Of a stretch of 64,000 nt of DNA, positions 35,613-48,522 are shown piece after piece. Source of the DNA: Montifringilla adamsi (taxonomy: Eukaryota > Chordata > Aves > Passeriformes > Passeridae); NCBI GenBank assembly GCA_017590115.1, contig JAGGNK010012892.1:3326351-3390350 (forward strand), given 5' to 3'. The position numbers and the translations under genes were made by a program. Numbering within the stretch: position 1 is the stretch's first letter; each line of letters opens with the position of its first letter. The notes beneath the pieces were generated by a model, which was not told the DNA's origin, did no database searches, and saw only the letters and a program-made list of their open reading frames with translations.

Positions 35613-38600
35613 TGATCTCAGTGGCAGCTATCTTGAGGTCAGTGACTGTTCCTAGCACACAAAATACTTCCAGAGCCTTCGAGATTATGCCCAATAGACC
35701 TGCTGGTCATAGATATATCCTGACCTGTGTGGCTGATTCCATGTGCAGATATACAGCACGGCTTTTGTTTAAATGATGACACAATAAGACAATGATGGTA
35801 AGATGAAATGATGCCAAATGTTCCATAAAGTCAATAAGCTTGAAAGTGGAAAAAATATGACTGGAGTGAATGACTGTAAGGCACAGTAAATACATTCCTT
35901 TTATTAGTTGTTTACAGTCGTGGCAATAACATGGGTATGCTATAATGGTGTATGTGTTTATTTGCTGCATGGAAGATGTATTGCCACAAGCTATTTGCAG
36001 CTGACAGTCCCAGCAAAACAACATTTGTAATGAAAAATCAGCATATAAGGGGCTTATCCTCATTAAGTATGCAACAAGGCATGACAACTCAATAAAATAT
36101 AGGGATGCTCTCAGCAAATGTCAGATCTGTCTGCCTCTTGACTGATTATGATCTCTACTCTTACATGCTTGTGCACCTGTACTGGGTTATTTTTTTTTAT
36201 GGTTTCGTCTCTGACTCATGTTTTGCAAACGATTCGGCTCAGAGGGTTAATCCCAAGAAGAGGAGAAGGGACCTTCTAAGAAGGACTATTGGATGACTTT
36301 GTTTTATTTCTTCTTTGTCAGGCTGTGCAGAAGAGACCTTTATTCTGAAGTACTTCATGCATCAAACTAAACAATTAAATGAACAACACAGATCTTTCCT
36401 CTAATACAACAATGTGCTGCTTACTAAGTGCTTTTTACCTTACGCTATAATCTCTAGGCCTAGGTGAAGAGTGAATTATTTGCACTAAGTGATTCAGTAA
36501 GTCAGTGCTGGAACCAGATGGAGAATAAGAAAATCATAATTAATAAGTCACAATTACAATCACTACACACCAGATACCTAACAGGAACACTTTACAGTTT
36601 GTGCAATGAAGAGAGTAGGCCTAAATTCTAAAGGTGCTATGGTGGAAATTCTTGGATAGTCCCACCCTAAAAGGAGTATTCACATATTTGGAGCACCAGG
36701 GACAAAAGTTTTCAAAAAAATACTGACCCAGAATTGTTTTGTTTGGTTTCAGGTCATTCTTCTCTTCAGCCATGTGATCAGTTTCTGTGATTTATAATAA
36801 TCTATAGGTGTTTGCAATAGCACTTCTATTGCACATCTGACTTTCCATCTGTCTTAACACCGAATATCACCACTTCAATGCACCTTGGGAGAGTCTGGAA
36901 AGAGAGCAGAGGATATAGATATGGCCTTGCTCCTGAGGGATTCCCAGCACAGCTGCCCTTGGGTTTCCAGATAAAAGCACAGGTCATCTCTGACCTGACC
37001 AGACTCACTTCTTATTACTACATCTATTTTTCTGAGGGAAATTTAAATTAAAACTAATTTCTCACAGAGTAAATTGGCTTTTTCATTTTGTATATCCCAT
37101 TTTCATTGAACTCTCCTGCCTTGCCTAAGCTGTGTCTGTAGCTCATCATCACTCATAATTTCACCTATTTAACCTTTTGTTTTTTTCCTAAGGGTGTAGA
37201 CACCCAGCACTGGAAGCTGTGGCTTTGTTATAAAAGCCTGACACCTGAAATCTAGAGAACTATTGTCACATATTTCTACACATGGAAAATCTGGCAGAGG
37301 ACAACAGACACTTGGCAATCTTTCCTCTAATCCGTTCACTTAGGAGTAAAGCAGCAGGCTTAACTTTGGAGCCATCAAATTGGTGATGGCCGCTCCTTCA
37401 TGTTTGGAGTCCTTAAATAACTCCGGGTAGCAAAAAGCTCCAATAAAATGGACGTCCTCACAGGGCTAAATTGTCCCAAGCAATTTTCAGACATACATAT
37501 AAGGCTTTCAACTGCTTAGATCAAAAAAGAAAAAATATTAAAGAATGGATTCAATGATATGGTAGAGCTCTCTTGATCCCAGGGTCTTTATTCACTGGAT
37601 AAGAATAACAAGAACCAATTTATTGGCAAAAATCCTACTTCACAGTACTAGCGGAAGGGGCTTGAAGGAATAGCAGAAATATCTTGTTAGAAACTATTAG
37701 ACCAGATATATTCTCCAGCTGATCCTGGAGACTGTCCAAAAGAAGGGCTTGGACAACAAATATCTGATTCTAGAAATCAGATGCACAACGTTCATTGCAT
37801 AAAACAGCCAGCATGCACTTGGAGTGATAAAATGTGGAATAAGTTTTAACTACTACTTCACAATTTTTGATCCCTGAATAGCTGATGGAATAATCTTTAA
37901 ATAAGCACTTTACAAGTAATTTAGAATGTAAGGTTTTGCTGAAAAAAACACAAGCCTTCCAAAGGTGACCAAGGTGTTTTAGTTTTACTTACACACACTA
38001 GTGAGATTGAAGGGAGCAGTCTCATGCCTTGTTGTTAATTATTTTGATTATGTATCATATACTTTAAAGCATTCTCTGATTGACTTTTCTTTGTAAGGAA
38101 ATGTAGTTTGTAGAACACAAGGTTTGTTTTTTTTAATCTCACTGCAATTTCCCTTTAATTATTAACACTGGGAACTCTATGTAATATCCTGGCATTTATT
38201 ATTTTTCTTTTTGGTATGGGAAATTAAATTGTATATGAGATCACATAAAAGCAAATGTGAATTTTAGAAATAAGAGTGCTACATTGGCTACACACAAAGT
38301 TGCATGTAGTTAATTAGGTAACTGGGAGTATCTTACTGATTTAGAGGTGCACTGGAAAGTGCTCCTGTACATATGCCTCTTCCATGGCACAACCTAATTA
38401 TCAGTGGCAATACAAAGTGGAGGAGAAGTGAGAGAAAAGGTTGTTTCCCTTTGATTCAGGCTTTGATTGCAGTTTTTTTGCCTTAAAAGCTCAGACACTG
38501 CTTCCTTCTTACCTTACCAAGGATACAACATTTTTAAGAGCTCACAATGGATGTTAAATTCTCCAGAAAATTAAGTTAGTAATCAATCTGTGTTACTCTA

Positions 38601-41040
38601 TTCAAGCAAAGAACAGAGTGTGAAGGATTGAACACATGAATTACACCCTATTTTAAATAAATTTGATATTTTTATTGTCATATCTTTCAATTAAAGTGGT
38701 ATTTTTCCACAAGGAATTAGAAGTATTAGTAATTTGGCTTGTGGTCTTATTTCTTGCCCTCTTCTGCTTTTCATATTAGCTGATGTACTGATGAGTATTA
38801 CACTTATAAAATTATATATGACATGGATCCTACCATTCCATTCCTTCAGCGGAACAGAACATGAGCCAACCTTCTCACAGCCAAAAGTAAGAAGTAATGG
38901 CTTTCACATTAAATTCATTAAACTGGTGTGACAAGCACCTATTTAACCAACTATGGTGGTTGGCTGCAGTGGAGAAGCTTTTAGAATAGATAAGCTGGAT
39001 GAGTTATATTTTTAATAGACTGCTACATGGCTAAAATTATCTGTAACACAGAATTGAGAAAATTCTATACTCCACTGCATCGGCACTAATTTGAAAGACC
39101 CTCCTAGCTAACACTCCAGATTGGTGTCTCTGAATATGTGTGAATGCTGATACATGAAAATGAGTTCAGGTTAGGTTCATTTTTGCATAAGGGCTCATAG
39201 CAGGGCTTCATCCCATGGAGAGGAGACCCATGAGCAGCCCCACACCAGGGCTGCTCTCAAACAGCCATTAACTAGGGCTCCCACATAAAAAGGACTGACA
39301 AGGGTCATAAATTGGGACCAAAAGTATTTCAGTCACACTTCCTGGCTTTTAAAATTGCAGTTAAGAAAATGCCAGTGGGATGGCATTTCCATGCATGAGG
39401 GCATTATCCAGGCTCTCCTAACCCTGGAGGGTCAAAATGCACTGCTGTTCTTAGCTTTTCCATGGGTTAAGACACAGCTCCACTCTGCCACCTGAATAAG
39501 AGATAAGGTTTGAAAGGCTCTTGCTGTTTGCCACACCAAACCACACATTTTTGGCTGCATGGAACAGCTGAGATAATCTGCAATAATTTGACTATTTTTC
39601 AGCTTCACTGCAAACACAAGGTGTGAAATGACCCATGTTAAAAAAAACCCCTAAACAACAAAAATCCACCCACACATAAAAAAATCTCAAACTGTCAAAC
39701 AACACTTTGTTTTTTAACTTTTACCTGCCACTTCACCAGCTGTTAAATTGTGACACACACGCCCCACTGCCCAGCAGTCTCAAGAGTTTTAACCTGAACC
39801 AGAAAGATGCCTGTCCTTTACACAAAAGACAATAAGGAAGAATGTTTCACTGAGAGAAACTGCCTAAAACTCCATTAGCTGCCTTCTCTTCTACTTTCAC
39901 AGCAGCTAATTACTTGCACAGTCAATAGTCCTCACAACTACGTTAACACCCTGTTTACAAAATCGTTAATTGAGGAGAAGGCAGCGGAGCAATCACCCAT
40001 TCTGTAAAATAAATTTATGGGGGAGTAGTAAGGGATTAGCAACACTCCCAGGGATACCTGCACACTCCCCCAGTCCCAGAGCAGACAGCTGGGGCTACAA
40101 AGGACACACGTGATGCTTGGTTACCAAACTTCAGCTTTGACTTTATCCTGCATGAATAAATTTGAAGTTCTGCTCTCAACACTTGCATTCTTTGGGGGAA
40201 TCTCCAACTAAAACATTTGAAATCTGCAGAGGAACTCAAGCCAGAACAACAGATAGGTATTAAAACGTGAACATACTAATTTCTGCATTTGCTGAAGTTA
40301 TGGTTTAAGTGATTTGGTATGGTGGATAAAACAATCCTTACATTTCCCAAAGATCTAAGAAGAGTCTGCATTAAAATCTATCTGTGGAGCGCTAACTTCA
40401 ACTGATGCTTGAGAAAGATGCTGAGATCAACAAAACCTCACAATATTTTTTCATGACTTCACAGTGAGTATTGATATTTCCAGATGTGCCAGAAATAAAC
40501 ACCAACTCAAGACACTTGAAGTTTATTGTTTTATCTTAAGCTGCACAAAAAGACAATTTCTGATACAGAGAATATATGTAAGTGGAAAGACAAAGTGTAA
40601 ATCTGCTTTGTCTTCAGAATCTTTTCCTCATGGCTTGTGGAATTCTAGCCATTGGAGAAGTTCTGGTGCTCATTTTAAGTCACTGCAGCCAGACACCCCT
40701 TAATTTGAGCTTCAAAAACTGTTATGGCCACAGACCTGCTGTGATTGCTTGCTCGAGGGTGCACTATCCAAGCAGGAGCCACAAAGAGTGCACAAATCCC
40801 CATTATTCTGCATATCTGCATGTCAGCAAGAGAGAAGTAGGAGATGACACCACGTTACTCAGGAGAAATGGCTTCTGTAACAATCAGCAGTATTGCTGGG
40901 GGTGCCTAGGGATGCTTGAAAGGGAGAAAAAAAAGAAAAGAAAACTGCAGTGTAGAGGCCATCATCCCATATGGGTCAAAGGAAACAATACTGAACTGAT
41001 TGAAATCTTCCAACACAGTGACACAGTCTCATGGGACACA
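35613..41040. other. Non-coding DNA, no gene recognised
   Basis: No exon is supported. A strong acceptor-like sequence at 36301-36321 (TTTATTTCTTCTTTGTCAG) has no partner donor nearby. There is an A/C-rich block at 39640-39703. Sequence at 39890-40020 contains GCTAATTAC, GTTAAC and CGTTAATTG, and looks like complex non-repetitive sequence. The plus-strand frame of 153 codons at 40582-41043 runs into the purine-rich block and has no recognisable features. Confidence 0.5.
39640..39703. repeat. A/C-rich low-complexity stretch
   Basis: A8 followed by CCCC, then AAACAACAAAAATCC-type sequence and CCCACACATAAAAAAA. It is strand-asymmetric and similar in style to 4031-4141. Confidence 0.7.
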
Positions 41041-41400
41041 TAGGAAAATGAGAGGAGTCTGATGGAAAAAACCCAGCAGAACAGGAAGGGGTGGAGATGA
41101 GGAAAACCTAAACTCCACAGGGAGCTGATCAGGGGAATGAAAGAGAAAACCAAAACCTCAGGTTGTTGCACATTTTTGAGAGATAAAGAAAAAAACCCAG
41201 TGATGTGCAGGGGGTTTAGTGAGATGCAGAAACAGAGCCAAGAAAGCAGAGAAACACAGGTGTGAAAGACATAGCATAGGTTTGTGTGAGAAATGAGGAG
41301 GGGGAAACAAGGAGAAATAAAAAAAGAAAGTAAAAGACTCTCAAAGGATTAAGGAGGCATTATTAAAACCATAATGTGGCAGGAAGGGGGAAATAAGGAA
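41041..41400. repeat. Purine-rich strand-asymmetric block
   Basis: By direct count about 73 percent of plus-strand bases across these 360 bp are A or G, with stretches such as GGAAGGGGTGGAGATGAGG and AAATAAGGAGG-like runs. There is no fixed period. Such blocks can form triplex or unusual helical structures, or can be skewed by transcription. A shorter purine tract follows at 42081-42110. Confidence 0.6.
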
Positions 41401-44400
41401 AAGCTCTACTAAATCATCCAGAACAACAACAGAAGAAGTGCAGCTGTCATAAACAAACTGTGCTGGGAAGAAGCAAGGTGGCTCTCCAGTTTGCTGTGTC
41501 AGACTTTCTACTTTTTGCTCAAACTGTTACCACCTCACATAATTTCTCAGCTCTTTCTGATTTAGCAGACTCCGGAACCACTTGAAAATAAGCTTTTAAA
41601 GTAAATACATTCTTATAATTCATCTTTAGAAACTCACTTTTTAAAGTACCATAAATTATTTCCATAGAATATTTTGGTATTTTGCCAAATGAAATGCTGT
41701 TTCTAAAGCAATCCATAGGCAGAATTGAAAAGAGTTATTCTAGACACTCAGCTGTGCTGTACGAAGCATTGCCTGTGCTTCCAGTGCCACAGGAGAAAGG
41801 ACATCTCTGTGGCTGCCAGTCCTGGTGCTACAGTAAATTATGCTGGCTCACATGTGATTCCAAGGCCAGGCTTTGCTGAAAGAAATTAATGATAAACAGC
41901 AGTTTTCAATTCTCACCTTAGCCTGAAAGAAAGAACATGCATTGCCTGTAAGCCAGCAAAGAAGGAAGTGAGAATACGGAGGTGATACCGTTGGTTTGAC
42001 ACCAGTTACAGAAAGCTCAAAATGAAGAAATCATAAAAAAATTCACAAATTGAGAATTCGTATTGCAAGATACCAAAATTCAAAGAGAAGAAAGAGAGAG
42101 GGAGAAGATAAAAGCTGCAGAAGAAGAATTAGCCCCTTCCAAGACCCCACAGGTTCCACTGGCCCTTGCCACTGGGTGCAAGACTGTGGCCAGCAGGGAC
42201 TCACCTGATGATGGCACCTAAAGTGTGATCATATTTAATGCCCAACTGGACAACCTGTGTGATTCAGGCTACAAATCTGTGCTGTAGATTAATAATTGTG
42301 TGTTCAAAGGCTTTGTGTACATATGACCTTGCTCTGAAATGTCCAAGCCTGGTAGAAGATTCCCTAATAGAGTGAGACAAAGATTTGAGGGCTAACTTAT
42401 GACAGCCATGCACCAATCTGTGTTTTACTCAAATTTGTTGATTATTTTAACAGCAATAACTTTCTTTTTTTTTTTTTTTTTTTTTTGCATGAGGATTGGT
42501 GAAAAACTGATTTTTTGAAGTTCAATTGAATATTGTTTAAAAGATCCCTTTGTAGCTGGCAATAAAAAATAAACTTGGACAAGAGAAACTGTGTCTGAAA
42601 TTTTAAGGACTAAAGGCTTATTTCTCTTTTAAACTTCTTCCTTATGTTTAGCTGGAAATCTTCAGCAGACAGAGTAAATTTTTAAATAAATAGTCCTTGA
42701 ATTGAAGATCATTGCTGTATTCCCATATGTACGCACCCTTCCTTACATACCAGTGCAATTTAATTCTCCTTCCTTTCAGCACCTATTCTATATCCAACCT
42801 ATGCCTGTCATAGCCTAGAAATCTAAAGACATTTTAATTCCCAGATGGAACCAGTAGGGCAACAGATTTTGTTGCCTCCTGTTCTCCTGTGCAATCACAT
42901 AAATGGTAGTTGGAGCCCAAGAAACATAACTGCCAACTGCAAACTTGGCTGTGGAATTCCAAGAAGCACTTACACGTTTGGTAAATAGATCAAGTTTGAA
43001 GAAAAAAGCTAGAATAGAATTCCCTCCATGGAGATTTTGGCCTTATGCTTGTATAAGGATAGGCAGAAAATGTTTCAGCACTATTTTGTAGTAATAAAAT
43101 AGAATAAAACCATTTTGCTTTTCACTTAAATATTTACATGTATGAATTGTGCCTGAGGGGTTTTCTGAATTTTCATCAGGAATGTTAAGCTGCAACACTT
43201 TCAACATACAACATCATTGAGCTGGATGTGCTATCATAGTCCAATAGCAAACAAAGATATGAGGCTGCAAATAAGGAACTTAAATTCCTTGCCAGTCCAT
43301 TTCTTACTAAGCGGAGAACTGTGCACTCAGAATGAGTGAAGAGCAGAAAAGAGCAATGTGTACTGTGTTGGATTTTCAAAGAAAACAGTTTGAGATCTAC
43401 AGATGGCACAAACTTAAATATCAAAATGAAAGTGGTCAAAGAGTTAAAGTGCATTGCGACAGATGTCTTTTGTTCCCACAACTCATACAAAAGCATGTTT
43501 ATAAATACCAGGTGGAAGACCAATAGTCTGCCAGCATTACATTCACCCTTCGTTGCAATATGGTTCTCAGGTACTCTGGAAGCTTTTTGAGCCATTGTCC
43601 TTTTAAAATTTTTTTTCCCTTTTACTTTTCTATTTTTTTTTAATCCACCCTCAGACCAGACCACAAAAGATTTTGGTTCTACATTTTTACAGCCTCCTTG
43701 TAACAAGGTATTATTGAACTTAATCCTGAAACCTGACTATCCCAAACAGCAGCACTGAAGAACAGTTTGAGTGAGATAACCTGGCCCAACACAAAGAGGT
43801 GTAAAGAAATGCTGGGATTACATCACCCAGGACCTTTCTAAAAGGTGGAGGTACAGCATGGCAAAGACTGATAGTCTGCCCATGAAAGAGTTTTGGGAGA
43901 AGTTGGTTTAGCTTTCAATTGGAAACATGGCCATAAGTGTGTAACTTCATTGTGCTCACTGGCACATTGTTAGGGAAGAAATAGAACTGCTGAGAAGAAG
44001 TGGATTACCTCATCTCTGACAACAGTGACATCAATAGGAGAGATTGGCTTTAGCAAACTAGAGGAAATCTGAACCTATTCCTACGATAAGAATTTTCGTT
44101 CTTGGTTAATCTATCTCTTACACTACAGAGCCCTCAAAATGAGTGAGTCAAACTCATGATTCCCATTAACTGAGAACTTGAACTGCAGCTGGTAGGAGAA
44201 CTGGGAAAAGAAACAGCAAATTAGAAGGAAAGGCCAATGGAGAACACCAAGAAATATCCATGAATGCAGCAAGTCACTGAAACAAGTACAAGCTAGAATT
44301 TTATATTTATATATACAAGCAATAGGAAATTGAGCTGCTGAAATGAAAGATGAGGAAAAAAAGATACCAGTTTATTTTAATCTTACAAGTTAGTGGCACT

Positions 44401-47400
44401 GACTTTACTCTGTGCAATCTCTGTTTTGAAAGCTAAGTGAGGAACACCAATTCAGTTATCAGATGAAGACTAAGTTATCAGTTACAGAAATTTATAGAAT
44501 GTTGCACTCCTAAAAATAATACATCTCTTGAAAATTATCTGCTTCATATGGAAAATCAAGAACAAGAAGATTTAATAGATTTCATTATGCTGAGGCAAAC
44601 ATGTTGTTTTAAATAATTTGTGGAATTACTCTCCAAGGCCAGATGGCAAAGGGGATCACAGACTCCTAACTGAAAAAGAACCCCAGACAATCTAAACTTA
44701 TAGAAAGCTATTAAAATATGTAAAAGACAGAATGAAACTGGAGCAGATTGACAGTTTTGAAAATGAAACAACAGAATGTAACATTAGTCTGGGTTAGGAG
44801 GGAAAAAAATTAAGGAGATATCTGCATAATTAAACCAGGCAAATTTGAGGCAAGACCAACAGAAGCAGATTAAGACCTAAGCAATGTTCTGTCTTTGGAA
44901 AATTCCTGTAGCTCAAGCAGCAACTCAGTTTTGCAAAAACCTACAGGAGATGTAGAACTTTTTATAGGAAAAGGATGCCTGCTCTGCGCCGTGAAAAGGA
45001 CTTTCTTCCATTGGCTCTGAAGCCTGCTGTGATATTTCTGCTCCCTGTTCCTAACAGTTTCCAAACCTTTGGATTCGTTGCAGATGTGCTCCTTTCTCTC
45101 CCACTCCAACTCCTAGTCTGGAAAAGCCTCTCCTGGCTGAGCTTTTCCTTTGCTGAAAGCAACTGAGCACTCCCTGCAGAAGGTCTGCACGACCCAGTGC
45201 GGCAGCCAGAACCAGGCTAACAGTTGGCTTCCTCCTTGGCTGTGCAGTCACACATTTAAAAAAATATAACAGACTGTAGCACACAGCAGATAGTGAGCAA
45301 GAAGAACATGTGCACCATCCATGAAAATAACAAAAAGGGTAAGAGCCAGGTCCCCAAAGAGTTAACATATCTTATAAAAATAATTTTTTTTTTCTGATAT
45401 ATGTACTGAGTCAGAACTGAGAACAAGGATTATGACTAGCGTGTGATATTGTGCTTTAAAACGCAGTTGAAGAAACTTCAGCTTGAAGAGCCCCAAGAGA
45501 ATGCAGGTTTGTTTTTATACACTGGAAAATGAGGTGAATTTTGGTTCCAAATTATCAGTTCCAATCTCTATTGCAACTTTATTAGAGAATAGAGTTATTG
45601 AACATTTAATTTCAGAAATAATACCCTCTCTTTGCAAGATACGATGCACCAATGGAGAGACTGTCAGACAACATCATAATTTGACTGTTAAGAATGTAAA
45701 ATATTACCAAGAGAACATGATTTTCAGTTTATCCTAAGTTCAGGGCATCCACAGTGCTTCAGCTTATGGAAAATAGTAGTCAAAAACACTTTGTTTAAAA
45801 CTGTTTTGTTTAAAAACATTCATAAAATTGGTGATTTTCACTTAAAAACAATGATGGATGTCTACGCAACTTGATTATAAATGAGATCATCATCCTCAGA
45901 ACCAGAACTGTCAGATGTGAAAAGTTGTTTAATAGCAAGTTTAGAACTTTGAACACAATAATTGTGTGTTTTGCTAAACTGTAAGGCTACTGAAGCAAAC
46001 ACAGCAGCCTTGAAATGTTTTTAAATGCCTTACAAAAGTCAAAACACACCTCTTGAAACACCAGCCTTACAACCCTGTGACAATCTATGTCCAACTGCAG
46101 AAAAAGGGGTGAAACAGCTACATTATTACAGCTGTTTTATTGGCATGACTGGTAATCAAAGACATCCCTGTAGAAAGTTAGGAGATACCTTTTTTCCCAC
46201 TTTTGAGAAAAAAAAACCTGAGAAATATTCTGAACTTCTAAGGTCCAAAACAAAGCAGACAGCTGAAAAGCAAGTACATTGGAAAATACCAAGGGAATGG
46301 AGCAATGCAGGAGGAACTTGAAAATCCTGACAGCTTTTGATACATGTATGTATTGTCAGGGTTTTTTTTTTTTTCTCCCATGAGGAAAAGAGAATTACTG
46401 GCCTTTTAGGAAACCTGCAACCTCCCTTGCACAGTCTAGTTCAATCCAGTTGGTATGGAGTAGTGCTGTTGTAAAGGGAGACAGAACTCCCCGTTCCCAC
46501 ATATTTTTCTTTTAGGGTTTGTTATCCTCCTTGTTGTGTGAAAGGCTAGGAGCTGAGCGCTCTGGTCTCTCAGTAATAGCTCCACATTTACATTACACTG
46601 TGATGAGTGGAGAAGGCACTGCACCTCCCAGTCGTAGAAATAAAAATACCTTTGTGCAGGACAGCACTAATAAAAACAGATTTTCCTCAAGGCAGAATGG
46701 AGGATGACTTTTACGACCTTGGAATGCAAACAGTAATGGAAATATTTATATTTTTACATAAATAAAACATCTGAACACTCAGTACTGCTCCTGGTTTTAG
46801 TAACTAACCTTTTGATTGCCTGAGTGACCTCTGTTCTTGACCATAAATGAGTAATTTACTTCAGGTTGACAGCCTTAGTCAATTTGGAGGTAATATTTAT
46901 GTACTTGGATTTATGCTTTAAGCAGATTTTTGAGTGTTGCCACAGCTAATGATGAGAAACACTCTCAAAGAGAGATAACACTCCTGTACCAGGATTTTCA
47001 CTGAACTGTAGCAAAAGTGATCAGGATGAGGTAGGTATGGGGTGTGCATCCTTCTGGGATTTATCTGGAGCTGCCCATTGCTGAATGGCAGTTCTTATGG
47101 TTACAGCTTTCTACTAGAAAATAACTATGGCTGAACAAGGGTTCATTCTTAAGTAAAGGGCAATAAACATGCTAACAATTATTCTTCCTTATTCCCCAGA
47201 TTTGGGGTTTATCTATACAGTGTGTCTACCAATAAAGCTGGGTGTTTTTTTGGCTCTTTCTTAATGCATCTATAATCTGGGGACTTTTAACAATAGGTTT
47301 CCAAAATTTTAAAATTTATTTTCACATTTCTATTAAATCTTCCTCAGTAGGTGATAATGGTTTGGCTACAAAGTATTAATTTTAATTTTAAAAGATTTGC

Positions 47401-48458
47401 TGTTCCTTTTTCTTTCTTTGCAAGGACTTTTCTCCTGTCTTTCAAAAAGTTCTTTATTGTTTTGAAGTCTGGTCTTTCTGCTACTTCTCTCCCATCTCCT
47501 CCACATTTTTAAAATTTGTATTTTAATATTGACAATGAAGATAGCATTTAATTAGGGTTTAAAAGAGAGAAAAGAATCCCAATGGCTGGACTTGGACTTA
47601 GCCCAAACCTATGCATTTGCTCAAAAGTGTTACAGGACAGCAATCTTTCATAAGTAAATTGGGGTTTCTGAATGATTCCCTCCACTCCTGCAGTGTTACT
47701 TTCTTTTAAGGCTCCTAAAGTAACGTCTTGAAATGTTTAGTATAATTTCAGTTTCCATAGGCAACTAATTCTTAAGGTATGTCAACCAAATCATACATCT
47801 GAAATTATCACCAGAGCTTTTGAATCATATAAATTACTCTAAAATCACAGATAAGAACAGTTTATTAAAGTTATTTAAGAGTCATTCCTGCCATAGATTG
47901 TCAGAGAAAGCTGAAACACAAAGTTGAAATAATTTATCCTTAAGCTTTTAAGCATTTTTAATATGTGACTTGGAAATGTACATCAACAGATGTGACAGGA
48001 GCAAAATCTCCTGGTGCTGCACCTGGCCCAGGTCTCCAGATTTGGTTATACACAGAGTCTGCCAGTGCTTCACCACATCCTACTTCCAACAGTTTATTAC
48101 AACCTAAATACCCATTCTATACCCCAGCACTAGTCAGAAAACATTCCTAGTATGCTTGATAACTGACCCCTGGGAAAAGCATAGCCCATGTAAGAGCTTT
48201 ATTTCAGAGCTTTTGTCTTCTAGCTTCCATTATTTCACTGCCAGTATTGTCATCATCACTAAGAGATAGAGACCTTTTTAAAACAATCTGAATGACCTCT
48301 GTCTCTAATTCTTCTTTAGAACACAATGTATTCATCTCATTTTTTAACATCTTTTCAGTTTTTAGCTAAGTATTCATTTAAAATGCGTGTGCTGTCTAGA
48401 ATTAAATTAGAGAGAGAAAAGGGCATTTAAAGATGACTGAAAACGTACCTCTCAAGCT
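41401..48458. other. Non-coding AT-rich DNA, no gene recognised
   Basis: No exon or RNA gene is supported. Simple repeats are T22 at 42465-42486 and T13 at 46362-46374. A minus-strand frame of 173 codons (43185-43706) has no domain I recognise and is crossed by plus-strand frames. A pyrimidine-rich stretch (about 72 percent C or T) lies at 47401-47520. Sequence at 46830-46960 is complex and TAAT-containing, but nothing firmer can be said. Confidence 0.5.
42465..42486. repeat. Poly-T tract (22 T)
   Basis: Twenty-two consecutive T residues. The neighbouring sequence on the minus strand, which would lie 5' of a poly-A tail, shows no retroposon body I recognise. Confidence 0.88.
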
Positions 48459-48459
48459 G

Positions 48460-48521
48460 TTTCTTTTTCTATTTCTCAGCTAGTCTTGCTGAAAAGGTGG
48501 TTAGAAGATCTTGTTTTATAG
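48460..48521 (+). other. Possible 42-nt cryptic or micro-exon
   Basis: A very strong pyrimidine tract and acceptor (CTGTTTCTTTTTCTATTTCTCAG, ending at 48479) is followed 42 nt later by ATAG|GTAAAC (donor at 48522). The interval 48480-48521 is a multiple of three and is open in one of three phases. The donor is only moderate, and no neighbouring exon is known, so this is a prediction of a splice-competent segment and not a gene call. Confidence 0.2.
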
Positions 48522-48522
48522 G

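Noticed and set aside
42197..42208. Minus-strand CAG|GTGAGT as a second recursive splice site
   Set aside because: The nine-base junction is perfect on the minus strand, but the upstream sequence has no good pyrimidine tract. It shows how often the bare motif arises by chance.
43185..43706. 173-codon minus-strand open frame as a gene
   Set aside because: No recognisable domain, no splice context, and it is crossed by plus-strand frames; length is compatible with chance given the number of frames examined.
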